64,000 bases of DNA from Chromatiales bacterium (GTDB taxonomy: Bacteria; Pseudomonadota; Gammaproteobacteria; JAGRGH01), in the NCBI GenBank assembly GCA_020445605.1, contig JAGRGH010000047.1, forward strand, positions 44,956 through 108,955, written 5' to 3'. Positions 45,412-54,768 of the stretch are shown piece by piece (positions within the stretch are counted from its first letter, which is position 1; the number at the start of each line of letters is the position of its first letter). A program made the position numbers and the translations under genes. The notes under the pieces were generated by a model that searched no databases, was not told where the DNA came from, and saw only the letters and a list, made by a program, of their open reading frames with translations.

Positions 45412-46599
45412 TCAAACCACCACCAGCTGCTCCAGCTGCGCGCGCTGGGCCATGGCGTCCGCATAACCGAGATCGATGAGATCACGGCAATACGGGCCCT
45501 CGAACAGCAGGTAGCTCATCAGCGGGCGTCCTTCGCGCGTCAGCGCCCCGAGCCCGCGCAGCAGCAGGCGCACGGATTTCGGGAACAGCCCGACATGGCG
45601 TTGCACGTATTCGCGCAGGTCCACGCTCGGCGCGACCATCAGGAAGTCGATCGGCCGCAGACGGCCGTCGCTATGGCCGGCCTCACCGCTGCGCGTCTGG
45701 CTGATGGTGTGGTTGATGCGGTTCATGCGCTCGAGATCGGCATCCAGCGAGTCCAGAAACAGCGTGTCGAACACATAGCCGGTGATCTTCGCGACACTCG
45801 GATAAGCGGCCGCGCCGTTGGCGCCGTTGGCCGGATCATCGCGCGGCGGACGGGCACCGATGATCAGCAGCCGGTTCGCACCCAGGTGAATCGCCGGGCT
45901 GAGCGGCGAGGTCTCGCGCATGGAGCCATCGCCGAAATACTCGTTGTCGATCTCCACCGCCGGAAACACCAGCGGGATCGCCGACGACGCCAACAGGTGA
46001 TCGAAACCGATTTCCGTGCGAATGCCGCGGCGGCGCGTGCGTGCCCAGTCCTGCACATCGGGGGTCGCCTGGTAGAAGGTGATCGAGCGACCGGTCGAGT
46101 AGCCGAAGGTCGTCACGCCCAGCGCGCGCAGATGACCGTCGTCGAGCGCCTGGCGGATGCGCTCGAACTGGACGTAACGATCGAGCGACTCCCGCAGGGG
46201 CGCAGGGTCGAGCAGGGAGTGCGGCTGTTCGCCGCCGCGCCCGCCCGTGAATACCGACCACGCCCAGCGCAGCCCGGTCTTGAGCGCCTTGCCGGTATGT
46301 GCGTCGAACACCATGTCGACGCGGAAGTTGCGCCAGATGTTCTCGAGGTAGGCGACCCCGGCGCGGAAGTTCGCGGCGTGCCCGGCGAGGATCGCGGCGT
46401 TGATTGCACCCGAGGATGTGCCGCAGATCACCGGAAACGGATTGCGCGCGTCTTCCGGCAGCACCTCGGCGATGGCCTTGAGCACGCCAACCTGATAGGC
46501 GTTGCGGGCGCCACCCCCGGGCAGGATCAGCCCGTTGACCGGCGGCTCGGACTTCTTGCGCGACCAGAACCAGTACACCTCTCCGATACTAGCAGCCAA
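45412..46599 (-). CDS. Patatin-like phospholipase
   Basis: Serine lipid acyl hydrolase of 395 residues. Oxyanion loop LILPGGGARNAYQVG; nucleophile elbow GTSSG (Ser about 62); catalytic Asp in FGDGSMRE (DG-x) near residue 220. No signal peptide, so cytoplasmic or secreted by another route. The C-terminal 150 residues (about 250-395) form an additional helical part seen in the bacterial RssA/YjjU-like group. It stands alone between convergent and same-strand neighbours, so no pathway can be assigned. Confidence 0.88.
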   Translation of the reverse strand: MAASIGEVYWFWSRKKSEPPVNGLILPGGGARNAYQVGVLKAIAEVLPEDARNPFPVICGTSSGAINAAILAGHAANFRAGVAYLENIWRNFRVDMVFDAHTGKALKTGLRWAWSVFTGGRGGEQPHSLLDPAPLRESLDRYVQFERIRQALDDGHLRALGVTTFGYSTGRSITFYQATPDVQDWARTRRRGIRTEIGFDHLLASSAIPLVFPAVEIDNEYFGDGSMRETSPLSPAIHLGANRLLIIGARPPRDDPANGANGAAAYPSVAKITGYVFDTLFLDSLDADLERMNRINHTISQTRSGEAGHSDGRLRPIDFLMVAPSVDLREYVQRHVGLFPKSVRLLLRGLGALTREGRPLMSYLLFEGPYCRDLIDLGYADAMAQRAQLEQLVVV

Positions 46600-46650
46600 G
46601 CCCGTTCGCGTCCCTGCGTCTGTCGACGAACCCTGTCCGAGCCGAACTGG

Positions 46651-48174
46651 CTATCCGCCCGGGATCCGCGGCAACCGCTCGAACGCATCGGCCGCAAGCA
46701 GCACGCCGGCCTCGGTCAGGCGCGACAGTGCGACCTCGGGCGTCACGAGATAGCGCAGCACATGCGTGGCCAGCTCGCGATGCTCCGCTGCCTGCGTGAG
46801 CGCCGCGAGATCGAGCACGAAGCGCGCGGCGGCAAGGTTCTCATCAAGCTGCGGCGCGGGTGCGACCGGCGTGCCGTTGTCGACCGCCGCGTTCAGCCCA
46901 CCGCCGTCATGACGAAAGTTGCGGTCGATGAACTGCGCGGCGCGGCTGGCGCGCTTCAGCCATCCGGCATCGCCGGTCGTCCGGTGCAGGGCCAAAAACG
47001 CGGCCCCCATCGCCAGCGTGTCACCGAGGTAAGGCCCGGCGGCGTCGAGCCGGTCGTGCCGGAAACCACCACCCCACAGGGGCCGTTCGGCGATGATCCA
47101 GCGCGCCGCGCGATCGGCGCGTGCCAGCAGGTTCGGGTCCTTCAGATCGCGCGCCGCATCGGCCAGCGCCTCGATCAGGAGCCCGTTGTGCCGCGCGTAA
47201 CGGTGCTTGTCGATGCGCGGTACGCCCTGCGCCAGCCGTGCCTCGCGCCCGAGCGCGAAGTACTCGTGGCCCTTGGTGCCCTGGACCAGATCGGCGTCCT
47301 GGCTGGTGTAGAACGCGCCGTCCGGAGACGTCAGGAAGTCATCGAGGTAGCGCACCACGTCGTCGACGGCCTGGCGATAGCGCGGTTCGCCGAGTTCGCG
47401 CGCGGCCTGGGCGTACAGGCGAATGTAGCCGGCCTGCGAGACGATGATCTTTTCGTAGTGCGGATGCGCCCAGTCGCCGTGCGTGGAGTACTGGTAGACC
47501 CCGCCGAAGGCCGGGTCGATCAGCGCAAGCCCGGCGTCCAGCGTGCGGCGCGCGCGGCGTTCGGCCGCCGTATCGCCACGCGCGGCCAGGGTCAGGTCCC
47601 ACTCGACCGAATCGCGCTCGACGAACTTCTGTCCGCTCCGCAATCCACCGAGATCACCGTCGTGGGTTTCCACATGGCGGCGTTCCAGGCGTTCGCGGGT
47701 CAGGCGATCCAGTTGCGCAGACGCGCTCAGGCGCGCCGGCAGCGGGCTAGACCCGGCTTCCGGCGATGGATCGTCCACGACGGCCCGCAGCAGGCGCCCC
47801 ATGGCGTCCGCGTCGATGTAACCGGCTCGCTTGACGATCTCGGTGCCGTCGGCGGCTAGGATGATCGTCGCCGGCCAGCCCCATTCCCGATAGCGCTCGG
47901 CGAGATCGGGGCGCTTGTCGTGGTCGGCCTGCACCGGCACGAAGTGTTGACTGATCAATGCCTGCACGGCCGGGTCCGAATAGGTCTTTGCGTCCATGAC
48001 GTGGCACCAGTGACACCACACGGCGACCAGGTCGAGCAGCACGAAGCGGCCTTCGCGCCGGGCCTCGGCGAAGGCGGCCGGGTTCCACTCGCGCCAGTCG
48101 ATTGAGCTGGACGCCCCGGCAGCCGGCTGCAGTGAGGCTGCAAGCAGAAGCATCATCGCGGCGATGGTTTTCAT
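46651..48174 (-). CDS. Exported thioredoxin-domain protein (DUF255/YyaL type)
   Basis: 507 residues from ATG 48174. Signal peptide (MMLLLAASLQPAAGA), then a thioredoxin-like DUF255 domain (about 25-160) with the WCHWCHVMD motif in place of CxxC active sites, and a long (alpha/alpha)-barrel-like remainder (about 190-500). Resembles the SSP411/YyaL family but is exported and shorter. Function unknown; a redox or protein-quality role is an inference. The ATG overlaps the stop of an ECF sigma gene, so the two are coupled. Confidence 0.8.
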   Translation of the reverse strand: MKTIAAMMLLLAASLQPAAGASSSIDWREWNPAAFAEARREGRFVLLDLVAVWCHWCHVMDAKTYSDPAVQALISQHFVPVQADHDKRPDLAERYREWGWPATIILAADGTEIVKRAGYIDADAMGRLLRAVVDDPSPEAGSSPLPARLSASAQLDRLTRERLERRHVETHDGDLGGLRSGQKFVERDSVEWDLTLAARGDTAAERRARRTLDAGLALIDPAFGGVYQYSTHGDWAHPHYEKIIVSQAGYIRLYAQAARELGEPRYRQAVDDVVRYLDDFLTSPDGAFYTSQDADLVQGTKGHEYFALGREARLAQGVPRIDKHRYARHNGLLIEALADAARDLKDPNLLARADRAARWIIAERPLWGGGFRHDRLDAAGPYLGDTLAMGAAFLALHRTTGDAGWLKRASRAAQFIDRNFRHDGGGLNAAVDNGTPVAPAPQLDENLAAARFVLDLAALTQAAEHRELATHVLRYLVTPEVALSRLTEAGVLLAADAFERLPRIPGG

Positions 48175-48728
48175 GCGGGCTGCCCCACGCCGGCCGGCGC
48201 CAGGCGTTCGCGCAGGATGGCCCGCGCGCGGCTCAGCCGGGTCTTGACCGCATCCACGCTGATGTTCAGTGCCGCGGCGATCTCGGCCAGCGAACAGCCG
48301 GTCAGTGCAAAGCGCCACAAAGGCTCGCGGTAGGTCGGCGACAGTCCGGCGATGGCGGCAAGAAGTTCGCCACGCTCGATGGTCGCGGTCGGATCGTCGT
48401 CGAGCGGCGGCAGGGCGACGTCGTCGAGCGAAACCAGCGGCTTGCGGCCGGCAAGGTGACGGGCGTGCTCACGCCGCAGGATGGTCCACAACCAGCCGCG
48501 TGCGGCACCCGCCTCGCGCAGCGAATCGAAGCAGCGCCAGGCGCGCAGCAGGGTCTCCTGCGCGAGGTCCTCGGCCAGTGTCGCGTCGCCGGTCAGAAAC
48601 CGCGCGTAGCGCACCAGATGCCCGCGGTGCGCGGCGACCAGTGCCTCGAAGCGCCGCGTCTCATGTTGGCCAGACTCGATCGCGGCCGGCGGCGGCGTGA
48701 CGCGCGGGCTTGCAGTGGAAACGGTCAT
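48171..48728 (-). CDS. ECF-type RNA polymerase sigma factor
   Basis: 185 residues with sigma region 2 (LVRYARFLTGDATLAEDLAQETLLRAWR) and region 4 with its helix-turn-helix (CSLAEIAAALNISVDAVKTRLSRARAILRERL). Strong AAGGAG 6 nt before the ATG. Unusually the coupled downstream gene is a thioredoxin-domain protein, not a recognisable anti-sigma factor. The 132 bp upstream (48729-48860) hold only this signal. Confidence 0.9.
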   Translation of the reverse strand: MTVSTASPRVTPPPAAIESGQHETRRFEALVAAHRGHLVRYARFLTGDATLAEDLAQETLLRAWRCFDSLREAGAARGWLWTILRREHARHLAGRKPLVSLDDVALPPLDDDPTATIERGELLAAIAGLSPTYREPLWRFALTGCSLAEIAAALNISVDAVKTRLSRARAILRERLAPAGVGQPA

Positions 48729-48860
48729 GTTCGGCTCCTTTCCTGTGATGGTGTCAGCACGCCGCCTGAACGCGACGCTTGACCCATGTACGCGGGAGCC
48801 GCCGCTATGGATGCATGGATTCGGCCGGAAAGCAGAAAAATTTCGACGGTGTGAACACCG

Positions 48861-50714
48861 TCACATGGCCTTGGATACGGGCTGCGAGAGGAAGCGTTCG
48901 AGCGCGGCCCGCTCCATCGGCGGCGCCGTCACGAAGCCCTGCAGCAGATCACAACCGTTGGCCTCCAGCCACTGCGCCTGCCGGACGTTCTCCACCCCCT
49001 CGGCGACGAGGCTCAGGCCCAGGCCCTTGCCCAGCCCGATGATGGAGCGGCACAGCGAGCGGTCCTCCGCACTGTCGGGCAGACCGGCCACGAACGAGCG
49101 ATCGATCTTCAGCTTGCTGACCGGCATGTGCTTGAGCCGCGACAGCGACGAATAGCCCGTGCCGAAATCGTCGATGGCGAGCCCGACCCCGAGTTCGCCA
49201 AGACTGCGCAGTTTCGACTCGAGCATCTGGTGCTCGGCGCCGATGAGTTCCTCGGTGATTTCCATCTCGAGGACACAGCGGGCCGAGTCATGGTTGCGCA
49301 TCTGCGCGCGAACCTCGTCGACGAGTTCCGGCGCCGCCAGCTGTTCGGCCGCGACATTCACCGACACCTTCTGCAGTTCGTAACCGGCATCGAGCAGGTC
49401 GTTCAGGTCGGCGACCGCCTGACGCAGGACCCAGCTGCCGAGTTCCGCCAGCCGGCCCATCGAGCGCAGGATGGGCAGAAACGTATCCGGCAGCTGCAGG
49501 CCATGACCCGGCCGCCGCCAGCGCACCAGCGCCTCGACCTCGACCGGCTTCCAGGTGTCGGCCCGCACGATCGGCTGATAGAACAGCACGAACTCCTGCC
49601 GCCGCAGCGCCGCGCGCAGTTCCTGCTCGAGATGAAACCGCGCCAGCAGCTGCCTGGCCCAGTCCTCGACGAAGAATTCGAGCTGGCTCGGGCCGTTGCG
49701 CTTGGCGCGATACATGGCCATCTCAGCAAAACGGAGCAGTTCGTGCGGTTTGTCGCTGTCCTTCGGAAACAGTGCCACGCCCATCGAGGCACTGAGATCG
49801 AGGTTCAGGTTCGCGACGTTCACGCCGCGCTGAACACTGCCCATGACGCGCGCCAGCACGGTGCCGAGATGCTCCGGATCATCCACCGCTTCGACCAGCA
49901 TGGCGAACTCATCACCGTTCAGCCGAAACACCTCGATCCGGTCGCCGACACAACAGCCCTGCAGGCGCCTGCCCACCTGGCGCAGGACCTCGTCGCCAAC
50001 CGCGTGACCGTGACCGTCGTTGACGTCCTTGAACCGGTCGAGATCGACCCACAGCAGCGCGTGCTCCGGCGCACCCGCGGGCTCGCCGGCCAGCGCATCG
50101 AGCCGCTGTTCCAGGACATGCCGGTTCGGCAGGCCGGTCAGATCGTCGTGCAGTGCCAGGAAATCGGCACGCCTGCGCGCGGCCTTCCACGATTCGTGCG
50201 CAAGGCTCAGGCTGACCGTCGCGGCCACCGCCGCGGCAAACGACATCTCGGCGATATCCCATTGACGCGGACCGCCCAGATGCTCGAGACAGACGACACC
50301 GCGCAGCGCACCGCCCACGAAGATGGGCGTATCGAGCATCGCGCCGATATGCAGTGGTTCGAGATAGCTTTCGACGAACTCCGAGGTGCGCGCATCGGCT
50401 CGGGCGTCCTCGGCGTTCACGAGACACTCGCCCCGCAGGGCCGCGAAGTAGCGCGGGAAATCCGCCGCCAGCAGCCGGGTGTGCGGATCGATCACCCCGA
50501 CTTCGGCCTGGTACAGCGAGTCGCGCATCAGCGCCTCGCCCGCCGCATCCAATCGCCAGGTGCTCGCGCGCGCGACCGGCAGGCGTTCACTGCACAGGCG
50601 CATGAGCAGGTTCAGCCGCTGCCCATGCTCGAGGCTGAAGAAATCGTCGGCGTGCGTCACCTCGGCCAGCGACTGGTGCAGCCAGACGAACTTTTCCTGA
50701 AGACCCGAATTCAT
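48861..50714 (-). CDS. GAF-GGDEF-EAL protein (probable cyclic di-GMP phosphodiesterase)
   Basis: 617 residues. N-terminal GAF-like sensor (about 15-170), GGDEF domain (about 185-345) and EAL domain (about 360-610). The diguanylate cyclase site reads RLNGDEFAM, so the first Gly of GGDEF is Asn and synthesis is probably lost. The EAL domain keeps all key residues: VEALVRW, SVNVAAEQL, EMEITEE, DDFGTGYSSL, LKIDRSFV and VAEGVE. It should therefore hydrolyse cyclic di-GMP to pGpG. No membrane segment. It is preceded by GGAAAGGGG. Confidence 0.9.
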   Translation of the reverse strand: MNSGLQEKFVWLHQSLAEVTHADDFFSLEHGQRLNLLMRLCSERLPVARASTWRLDAAGEALMRDSLYQAEVGVIDPHTRLLAADFPRYFAALRGECLVNAEDARADARTSEFVESYLEPLHIGAMLDTPIFVGGALRGVVCLEHLGGPRQWDIAEMSFAAAVAATVSLSLAHESWKAARRRADFLALHDDLTGLPNRHVLEQRLDALAGEPAGAPEHALLWVDLDRFKDVNDGHGHAVGDEVLRQVGRRLQGCCVGDRIEVFRLNGDEFAMLVEAVDDPEHLGTVLARVMGSVQRGVNVANLNLDLSASMGVALFPKDSDKPHELLRFAEMAMYRAKRNGPSQLEFFVEDWARQLLARFHLEQELRAALRRQEFVLFYQPIVRADTWKPVEVEALVRWRRPGHGLQLPDTFLPILRSMGRLAELGSWVLRQAVADLNDLLDAGYELQKVSVNVAAEQLAAPELVDEVRAQMRNHDSARCVLEMEITEELIGAEHQMLESKLRSLGELGVGLAIDDFGTGYSSLSRLKHMPVSKLKIDRSFVAGLPDSAEDRSLCRSIIGLGKGLGLSLVAEGVENVRQAQWLEANGCDLLQGFVTAPPMERAALERFLSQPVSKAM

Positions 50715-50792
50715 CCAGACACCCCTTTCCGTAGCGACTACCGGGCCATTCCTCGGGTCAGGCGACCCGCTGTTGCCCGAATGGTCACCCCA

Positions 50793-51671
50793 TTACGCCC
50801 GATACAGTACCGACAACAGCAGCGGAATGACCATCAGGCTCGCGGCATTGCCCATCAGCACCACGGCGGCGACCCGGCGTGGCTCCTGATTGAAACGCTC
50901 GGCGATCAGAAAATTCAACACCGCCGGTGGCAGGGCCGCGAACAGCAGCAGCTGATCGAACGCCTGGCCGTTCAGCCCGGCGATCCAAGCATACGGCAGC
51001 GCGATGGCCAGCCCCGCAAGCGGGCACAGCAATGCGCCCGTGAGGCCCATGCGCCATTCCGAAAAATCCACCCCGGTCATGCGTACGCCGAGGGCGACCA
51101 GCATCAAGGGAATCGCGACCTGACCGAGCAGATCAATGGCCGAGGCCAGCGGCGGCCAGACCTGAAAATCCGTCAGCGCGACGATCAGGCCGAGCAACGT
51201 GGCGACCAGCATCGGCATGCGCAGCAGCACGCCGGGATGCACGCGGCCCTCGAGCATGGCGTTGCCAACGGTGAAGTGCAGGACGTTCTCGACCAGAAAC
51301 ATCACGACCGCGGCCGGCAACGCCGCCTCGCCGAACGCGAACAGCGCCAGCGGCAGGCCCATGTTGCCGGAGTTCGTGAACATCAGCGGCGGCAGAAAGG
51401 TCTTCAGCTGCCAGCCGGCATAGCGCGCGACTGGCCAGCCAATGAGCCCGGAGCCGAGCACGATCACGAGCGCACCGAGCGCCAGCGATCCGTATTCGGC
51501 GAGCTGGAAGTCCTTGCCGGCGAGCACCGAGAAGATCAGCGCGGGGGTGAACATCTCGAGATTCAGGCGGTTCGCCGCGGCCATGTCCGGCCGGTGCCGC
51601 CGCCCATACAGATAGCCCAGCATGACCAGGGCAAAGATCGGAAAGACGACGCTGAGGATCTTCGCGAACAT
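50793..51671 (-). CDS. AEC family transporter (auxin efflux carrier-like)
   Basis: Inner-membrane protein of 292 residues with about ten helices in two five-helix halves. Family features: VVFPIFALVMLGYLYGRR, PALIFSVLAG, MFTNSGNMGLPLALFAFGEAAL (crossover helix) and IPLMLVALGVRM. Bacterial members move dicarboxylates or similar small organic acids; the substrate here is unknown. The next gene on the same strand ends 32 bp upstream of it. Confidence 0.85.
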   Translation of the reverse strand: MFAKILSVVFPIFALVMLGYLYGRRHRPDMAAANRLNLEMFTPALIFSVLAGKDFQLAEYGSLALGALVIVLGSGLIGWPVARYAGWQLKTFLPPLMFTNSGNMGLPLALFAFGEAALPAAVVMFLVENVLHFTVGNAMLEGRVHPGVLLRMPMLVATLLGLIVALTDFQVWPPLASAIDLLGQVAIPLMLVALGVRMTGVDFSEWRMGLTGALLCPLAGLAIALPYAWIAGLNGQAFDQLLLFAALPPAVLNFLIAERFNQEPRRVAAVVLMGNAASLMVIPLLLSVLYRA

Positions 51672-51703
51672 CGCCCCGAACCGTCAGCCGGATCGCACTG
51701 CGT

Positions 51704-52441
51704 TCATGCACCGCTGCGCCGCCCGCAGAGCACCTCGAACGGCGGCTCGATCAGGTGATCACCAAGACCACCATGCGCGAGCGCGAGGCTTTTGATGTCC
51801 AGGAACTCGAGCTCGAAGCCCTCGCGATAAAGACTGGCGAGCCACAGCGGCTGCCACACGGCCATCTCGGCCCATTGCGATCCTGCGAACGAATACACCC
51901 CGCGCGAACAGTTCGCCTCGTGCGACAGCCAGCTCTGACGCCAGCCCAGCCCGGCGATGAATTCGCGCGTGCGTTCGGTGCAGAACGCATCGCCGGGGAT
52001 CAGGAACACGAACCGCCCGCCCGGTCCGATCAGCCGGTTCACCACCGCCGCGAGGCGGTGCTGGGCTTCCTCGTCGAGCAGATGATTGTGCAGCCAGGCG
52101 GCGGTAACGAGATCGAACGGCACGGCCGACAGTTGCCCGAAAAGGCCCGGCGCCAGCACGTCCGACTCGACAAACGAAAGCTGCTGGTCCGCCTGCTCGC
52201 GCGCCTGCCGGATCAGTCCCGGCGATGAATCCACGCCCCGGATCCGCTCGGCAAACGGTCGAAGCTCGCGGGTCAGTTCCCCGCCGCCGCAACCGAGGTC
52301 GATCGCGTTCGGAACGGGCCGGCTCGGATGCTGTCGCTCGAGCCCGCTGACGAACGCGGCCCTGACGAGGTCGTAATACGCGGCGGTCGCCGGCTGGCTG
52401 TGCTTGAAGGCCCGATAGTCACACCAGTGATCGTCGTTCAC
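51704..52441 (-). CDS. Class I SAM-dependent methyltransferase
   Basis: 245 residues. Motif I AIDLGCGGGELTREL, acidic end of strand 2 in GVDSSPGLIRQAR, FVESDVLAPG and DLVTAAWLHNHLLDEEAQ (motif II region), GGRFVFLIPGD. Soluble, no signal. The C-terminal lid (SHEANCSRGVYSFAGSQWAEM) is not one I can link to a named enzyme. It overlaps nothing and its ATG is 22 bp after the anti-sigma gene stop. Confidence 0.8.
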   Translation of the reverse strand: MNDDHWCDYRAFKHSQPATAAYYDLVRAAFVSGLERQHPSRPVPNAIDLGCGGGELTRELRPFAERIRGVDSSPGLIRQAREQADQQLSFVESDVLAPGLFGQLSAVPFDLVTAAWLHNHLLDEEAQHRLAAVVNRLIGPGGRFVFLIPGDAFCTERTREFIAGLGWRQSWLSHEANCSRGVYSFAGSQWAEMAVWQPLWLASLYREGFELEFLDIKSLALAHGGLGDHLIEPPFEVLCGRRSGA

Positions 52442-52463
52442 GGGTCGGTTCCAGCGGACCCGC

Positions 52464-53159
52464 TCAGGACGCGCGGGTCAGCCTGGCCTGGAATACGACC
52501 GGACCGGTCGGTGCACCGGTCGGCGAGCCGCCGGGCGGCTCCACGCTGACGGCGATCCCCGAGGCCGTCGCCCAGCGGCCGAAACCGGAACCGTCGGCCA
52601 GCGTCATGCCCTGCGCCGGCAACAGACCGAGCGAGATCGGCCCGCCGGAATCGGGCAGCAGCCACAGCTCGTAGGCGCGTCCGGCCGGTGGCGCCGCATC
52701 GCCGAGCGCGCGGATGCGCACACGGCTGCCCTGTTCGCTGGCCTCGACCAGCCACAGCGGCTTCGCGCCCTCGTCCTGCACGACCGCGACCCAGGCCGGC
52801 GGCGCCGCGGGGGGCTCGATGACCGGCGCACGCAGCAGCACGAACACCGCCAGCGCAAGCGCCGCGAACGACGCAAACAGCGCGCCAAACCGCCACCAGC
52901 CGAGCCCGGCACCCGCCGGTTCGGAACGGGTCCAGCCCAGACGCCGCTCGATGGCGGACCAGACCGCGGGCGGCGGCACCACCGGTTCGACCTCGCTCGC
53001 GAGCGGCGCGAGGCGCTGTTCCCAGTAGCGCACCCGCCGCGAAAGCGTTGGATCGGCCGCGGCGACGCGCTCGAAACGCCGCCGCGCCGCGCCGGCGAGC
53101 GTGCCGAGCACGTATTCGCCGGCAAGGCGATCGGCGATCCCGGGGCGGTTGAGGTTCAT
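52464..53159 (-). CDS. Anti-sigma factor, RskA type
   Basis: 231 residues. N-terminal cytoplasmic anti-sigma part (IADRLAGEYVLGTLAGAARRRFERVAAADPTLSRRVRYWEQR), typical of RskA without a zinc motif; one membrane helix (about 103-123, FGALFASFAALALAVFVLL); periplasmic RskA domain (AYELWLLPDSGGPISLGLL). It should hold the ECF sigma factor encoded just upstream, whose stop it overlaps by ATGA. Regulated proteolysis is the known release route in this family. Confidence 0.88.
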   Translation of the reverse strand: MNLNRPGIADRLAGEYVLGTLAGAARRRFERVAAADPTLSRRVRYWEQRLAPLASEVEPVVPPPAVWSAIERRLGWTRSEPAGAGLGWWRFGALFASFAALALAVFVLLRAPVIEPPAAPPAWVAVVQDEGAKPLWLVEASEQGSRVRIRALGDAAPPAGRAYELWLLPDSGGPISLGLLPAQGMTLADGSGFGRWATASGIAVSVEPPGGSPTGAPTGPVVFQARLTRAS

Positions 53160-53701
53160 TCGCCGAGACACTCCCGCAGCCAGTCCAGACCGCGTCGGAT
53201 CCACGACTTGACCGTACCGAGTGGTTGCGCGAGCCGCTCGCTGAGTTCGCTGTGCGTATAGCCCTCGCAGTAGGCCAGCACGAGGCTGTGGCGCTGGCCG
53301 GGCGGCAGCTGGTCCAGACAGTCATCCAGCGCACGCGCCGTCGATTGCGACTCGGCCTGCTGCGCGGGTCCGGGGCCGGCGTCATCGAGCGTATCGATGA
53401 CATCGTCGGGCAGTGGCGCCTCGCGACCACGGCGACGCACCTCGTCGAGCGCACGGTTGCGCGCGATCGTCGCCAGCCAGGTCGATGCCTGGGCGCGATC
53501 GGCGCGGTAGTCGGCTGCGTGCGTCCAGACCCGGATATACACGTCCTGCAAAACCTCTTCGGCGGTGTCGTTACGTCGCAATATACGAACGACCAGCCCG
53601 AACAGATGCGCGGAGGTGCGCTGATAGAGCTCCGCGAACGCCGCGCGGTCGCCCAGCGCACAGCGCGCAAGCAGACCGGCCAGTACTTCGGCGTCGCTCA
53701 C
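53156..53701 (-). CDS. ECF RNA polymerase sigma factor (SigK/RpoE type)
   Basis: 181 residues from GTG 53701. Region 2: AFAELYQRTSAHLFGLVVRILRR and DTAEEVLQDVYIRVW; region 4: LPPGQRHSLVLAYCEGYTHSELSERLAQPLGTVKSWIRRGL. Partner of the RskA-type anti-sigma gene, a standard sigma/anti-sigma pair. The start overlaps the stop of the acyltransferase gene as GTGA. No pair of matching target promoters was recognised in the window. Confidence 0.91.
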   Translation of the reverse strand: MSDAEVLAGLLARCALGDRAAFAELYQRTSAHLFGLVVRILRRNDTAEEVLQDVYIRVWTHAADYRADRAQASTWLATIARNRALDEVRRRGREAPLPDDVIDTLDDAGPGPAQQAESQSTARALDDCLDQLPPGQRHSLVLAYCEGYTHSELSERLAQPLGTVKSWIRRGLDWLRECLGE

Positions 53702-54768
53702 CGCACCCCCACCAGCCGCCGACCGGCGCGATACAGCGGCCGCTCGACGAAGCGGTAATGCGCGACGCTGTACGCCGCGACGGCGAGGAGCAGCAGCCAG
53801 AACCAGGCGACACCGGACTCGACCAGCGCCTGCCAGCGCGCGTAGGCGGACCAGACCACGAGTTGCAGGACCACATAGTGCGCAAGGTACAGCGCATAGG
53901 AGGCCCCGCCGAGCAGCAGTGCCGCGCGCGGCCACGGCGCGACACCCGCGCGCTCCAGCCACACGCCGCCGGCCAGCAACAGGAGCGACGCGAAACCGAA
54001 CACCGCGACCCGCTCGACGACGAAGAAACCCTGCGCGATCTTGCCGTCGAACGCGGCAAGGTTGACCTGTCCGGCGAACACCAACCCCGCTACACCGAGG
54101 GCCAGCGCCACGCCGCCGGCAATGAGCGGGCGCGCCGGGACGCGCGTCATCGCGAACGCGCAGCCGGCCAGAAATTCGAGAACGTACGGCGAAATCACCA
54201 TGTTCAGGAGTCGCGGCAGCTTGTAGAGGTTGTCGCCGACATACAGACCGAAAGCATAGTGGCCGACGAGGTTTAGCGCGAGCAGTACCGCAATCAGCCC
54301 GATCACCAGACGCCGCCGCAGACCGACCCCGGCCAGCAGCAGGAGCGCGAACATGCAGTAGAAATACAGCTCGTAGGTCAGGGTCCAGGACACCTCGATG
54401 ACCCGTTCGTGCAGCCCGTGTGGCCAGAGCGTGAAGCTGTCAAAAATACGGATGTCGTTCGCGCGCGGCACGTCAAGCGAAAACACCGCAATCAGCGCGA
54501 TGATCGCGAACGGCCAGTAGCCCGAGTAGATGCGCGTGAAGCGCCGGCGTACGAACTGCCATGCCGCCGCGCCACCGGCACCGATGTCCTGTGTGGTGCG
54601 CCACATGATGTAGCCGGAGATCACGAAGAACACGTCGACGCCGCCGAAGCCGATGGCATCGAGCGGCGCAAGCCACTGTGCCGTGGACGCGGGCGCCAGC
54701 GCCCGCAGGTGATAGATCGCGACCAGCGCGGCGGCCCACCAGCGCAGCCACTGGATGTTGCTGATCAT
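53698..54768 (-). CDS. Acyltransferase family 3 (OafA/YrhL-like) membrane protein
   Basis: Integral membrane O-acyltransferase of 356 residues with about ten helices. Motifs: IQWLRWWAAALVAIYHL (conserved His in helix 1), GFGGVDVFFVISGYIM, and FVRRRFTRIYSGYWPFAI. No C-terminal SGNH domain. Such proteins acetylate or succinylate surface glycans; the substrate is unknown. Coupled by 4 bp to the gene before it and the sigma gene after it, an odd set of partners. Confidence 0.88.
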   Translation of the reverse strand: MISNIQWLRWWAAALVAIYHLRALAPASTAQWLAPLDAIGFGGVDVFFVISGYIMWRTTQDIGAGGAAAWQFVRRRFTRIYSGYWPFAIIALIAVFSLDVPRANDIRIFDSFTLWPHGLHERVIEVSWTLTYELYFYCMFALLLLAGVGLRRRLVIGLIAVLLALNLVGHYAFGLYVGDNLYKLPRLLNMVISPYVLEFLAGCAFAMTRVPARPLIAGGVALALGVAGLVFAGQVNLAAFDGKIAQGFFVVERVAVFGFASLLLLAGGVWLERAGVAPWPRAALLLGGASYALYLAHYVVLQLVVWSAYARWQALVESGVAWFWLLLLAVAAYSVAHYRFVERPLYRAGRRLVGVR

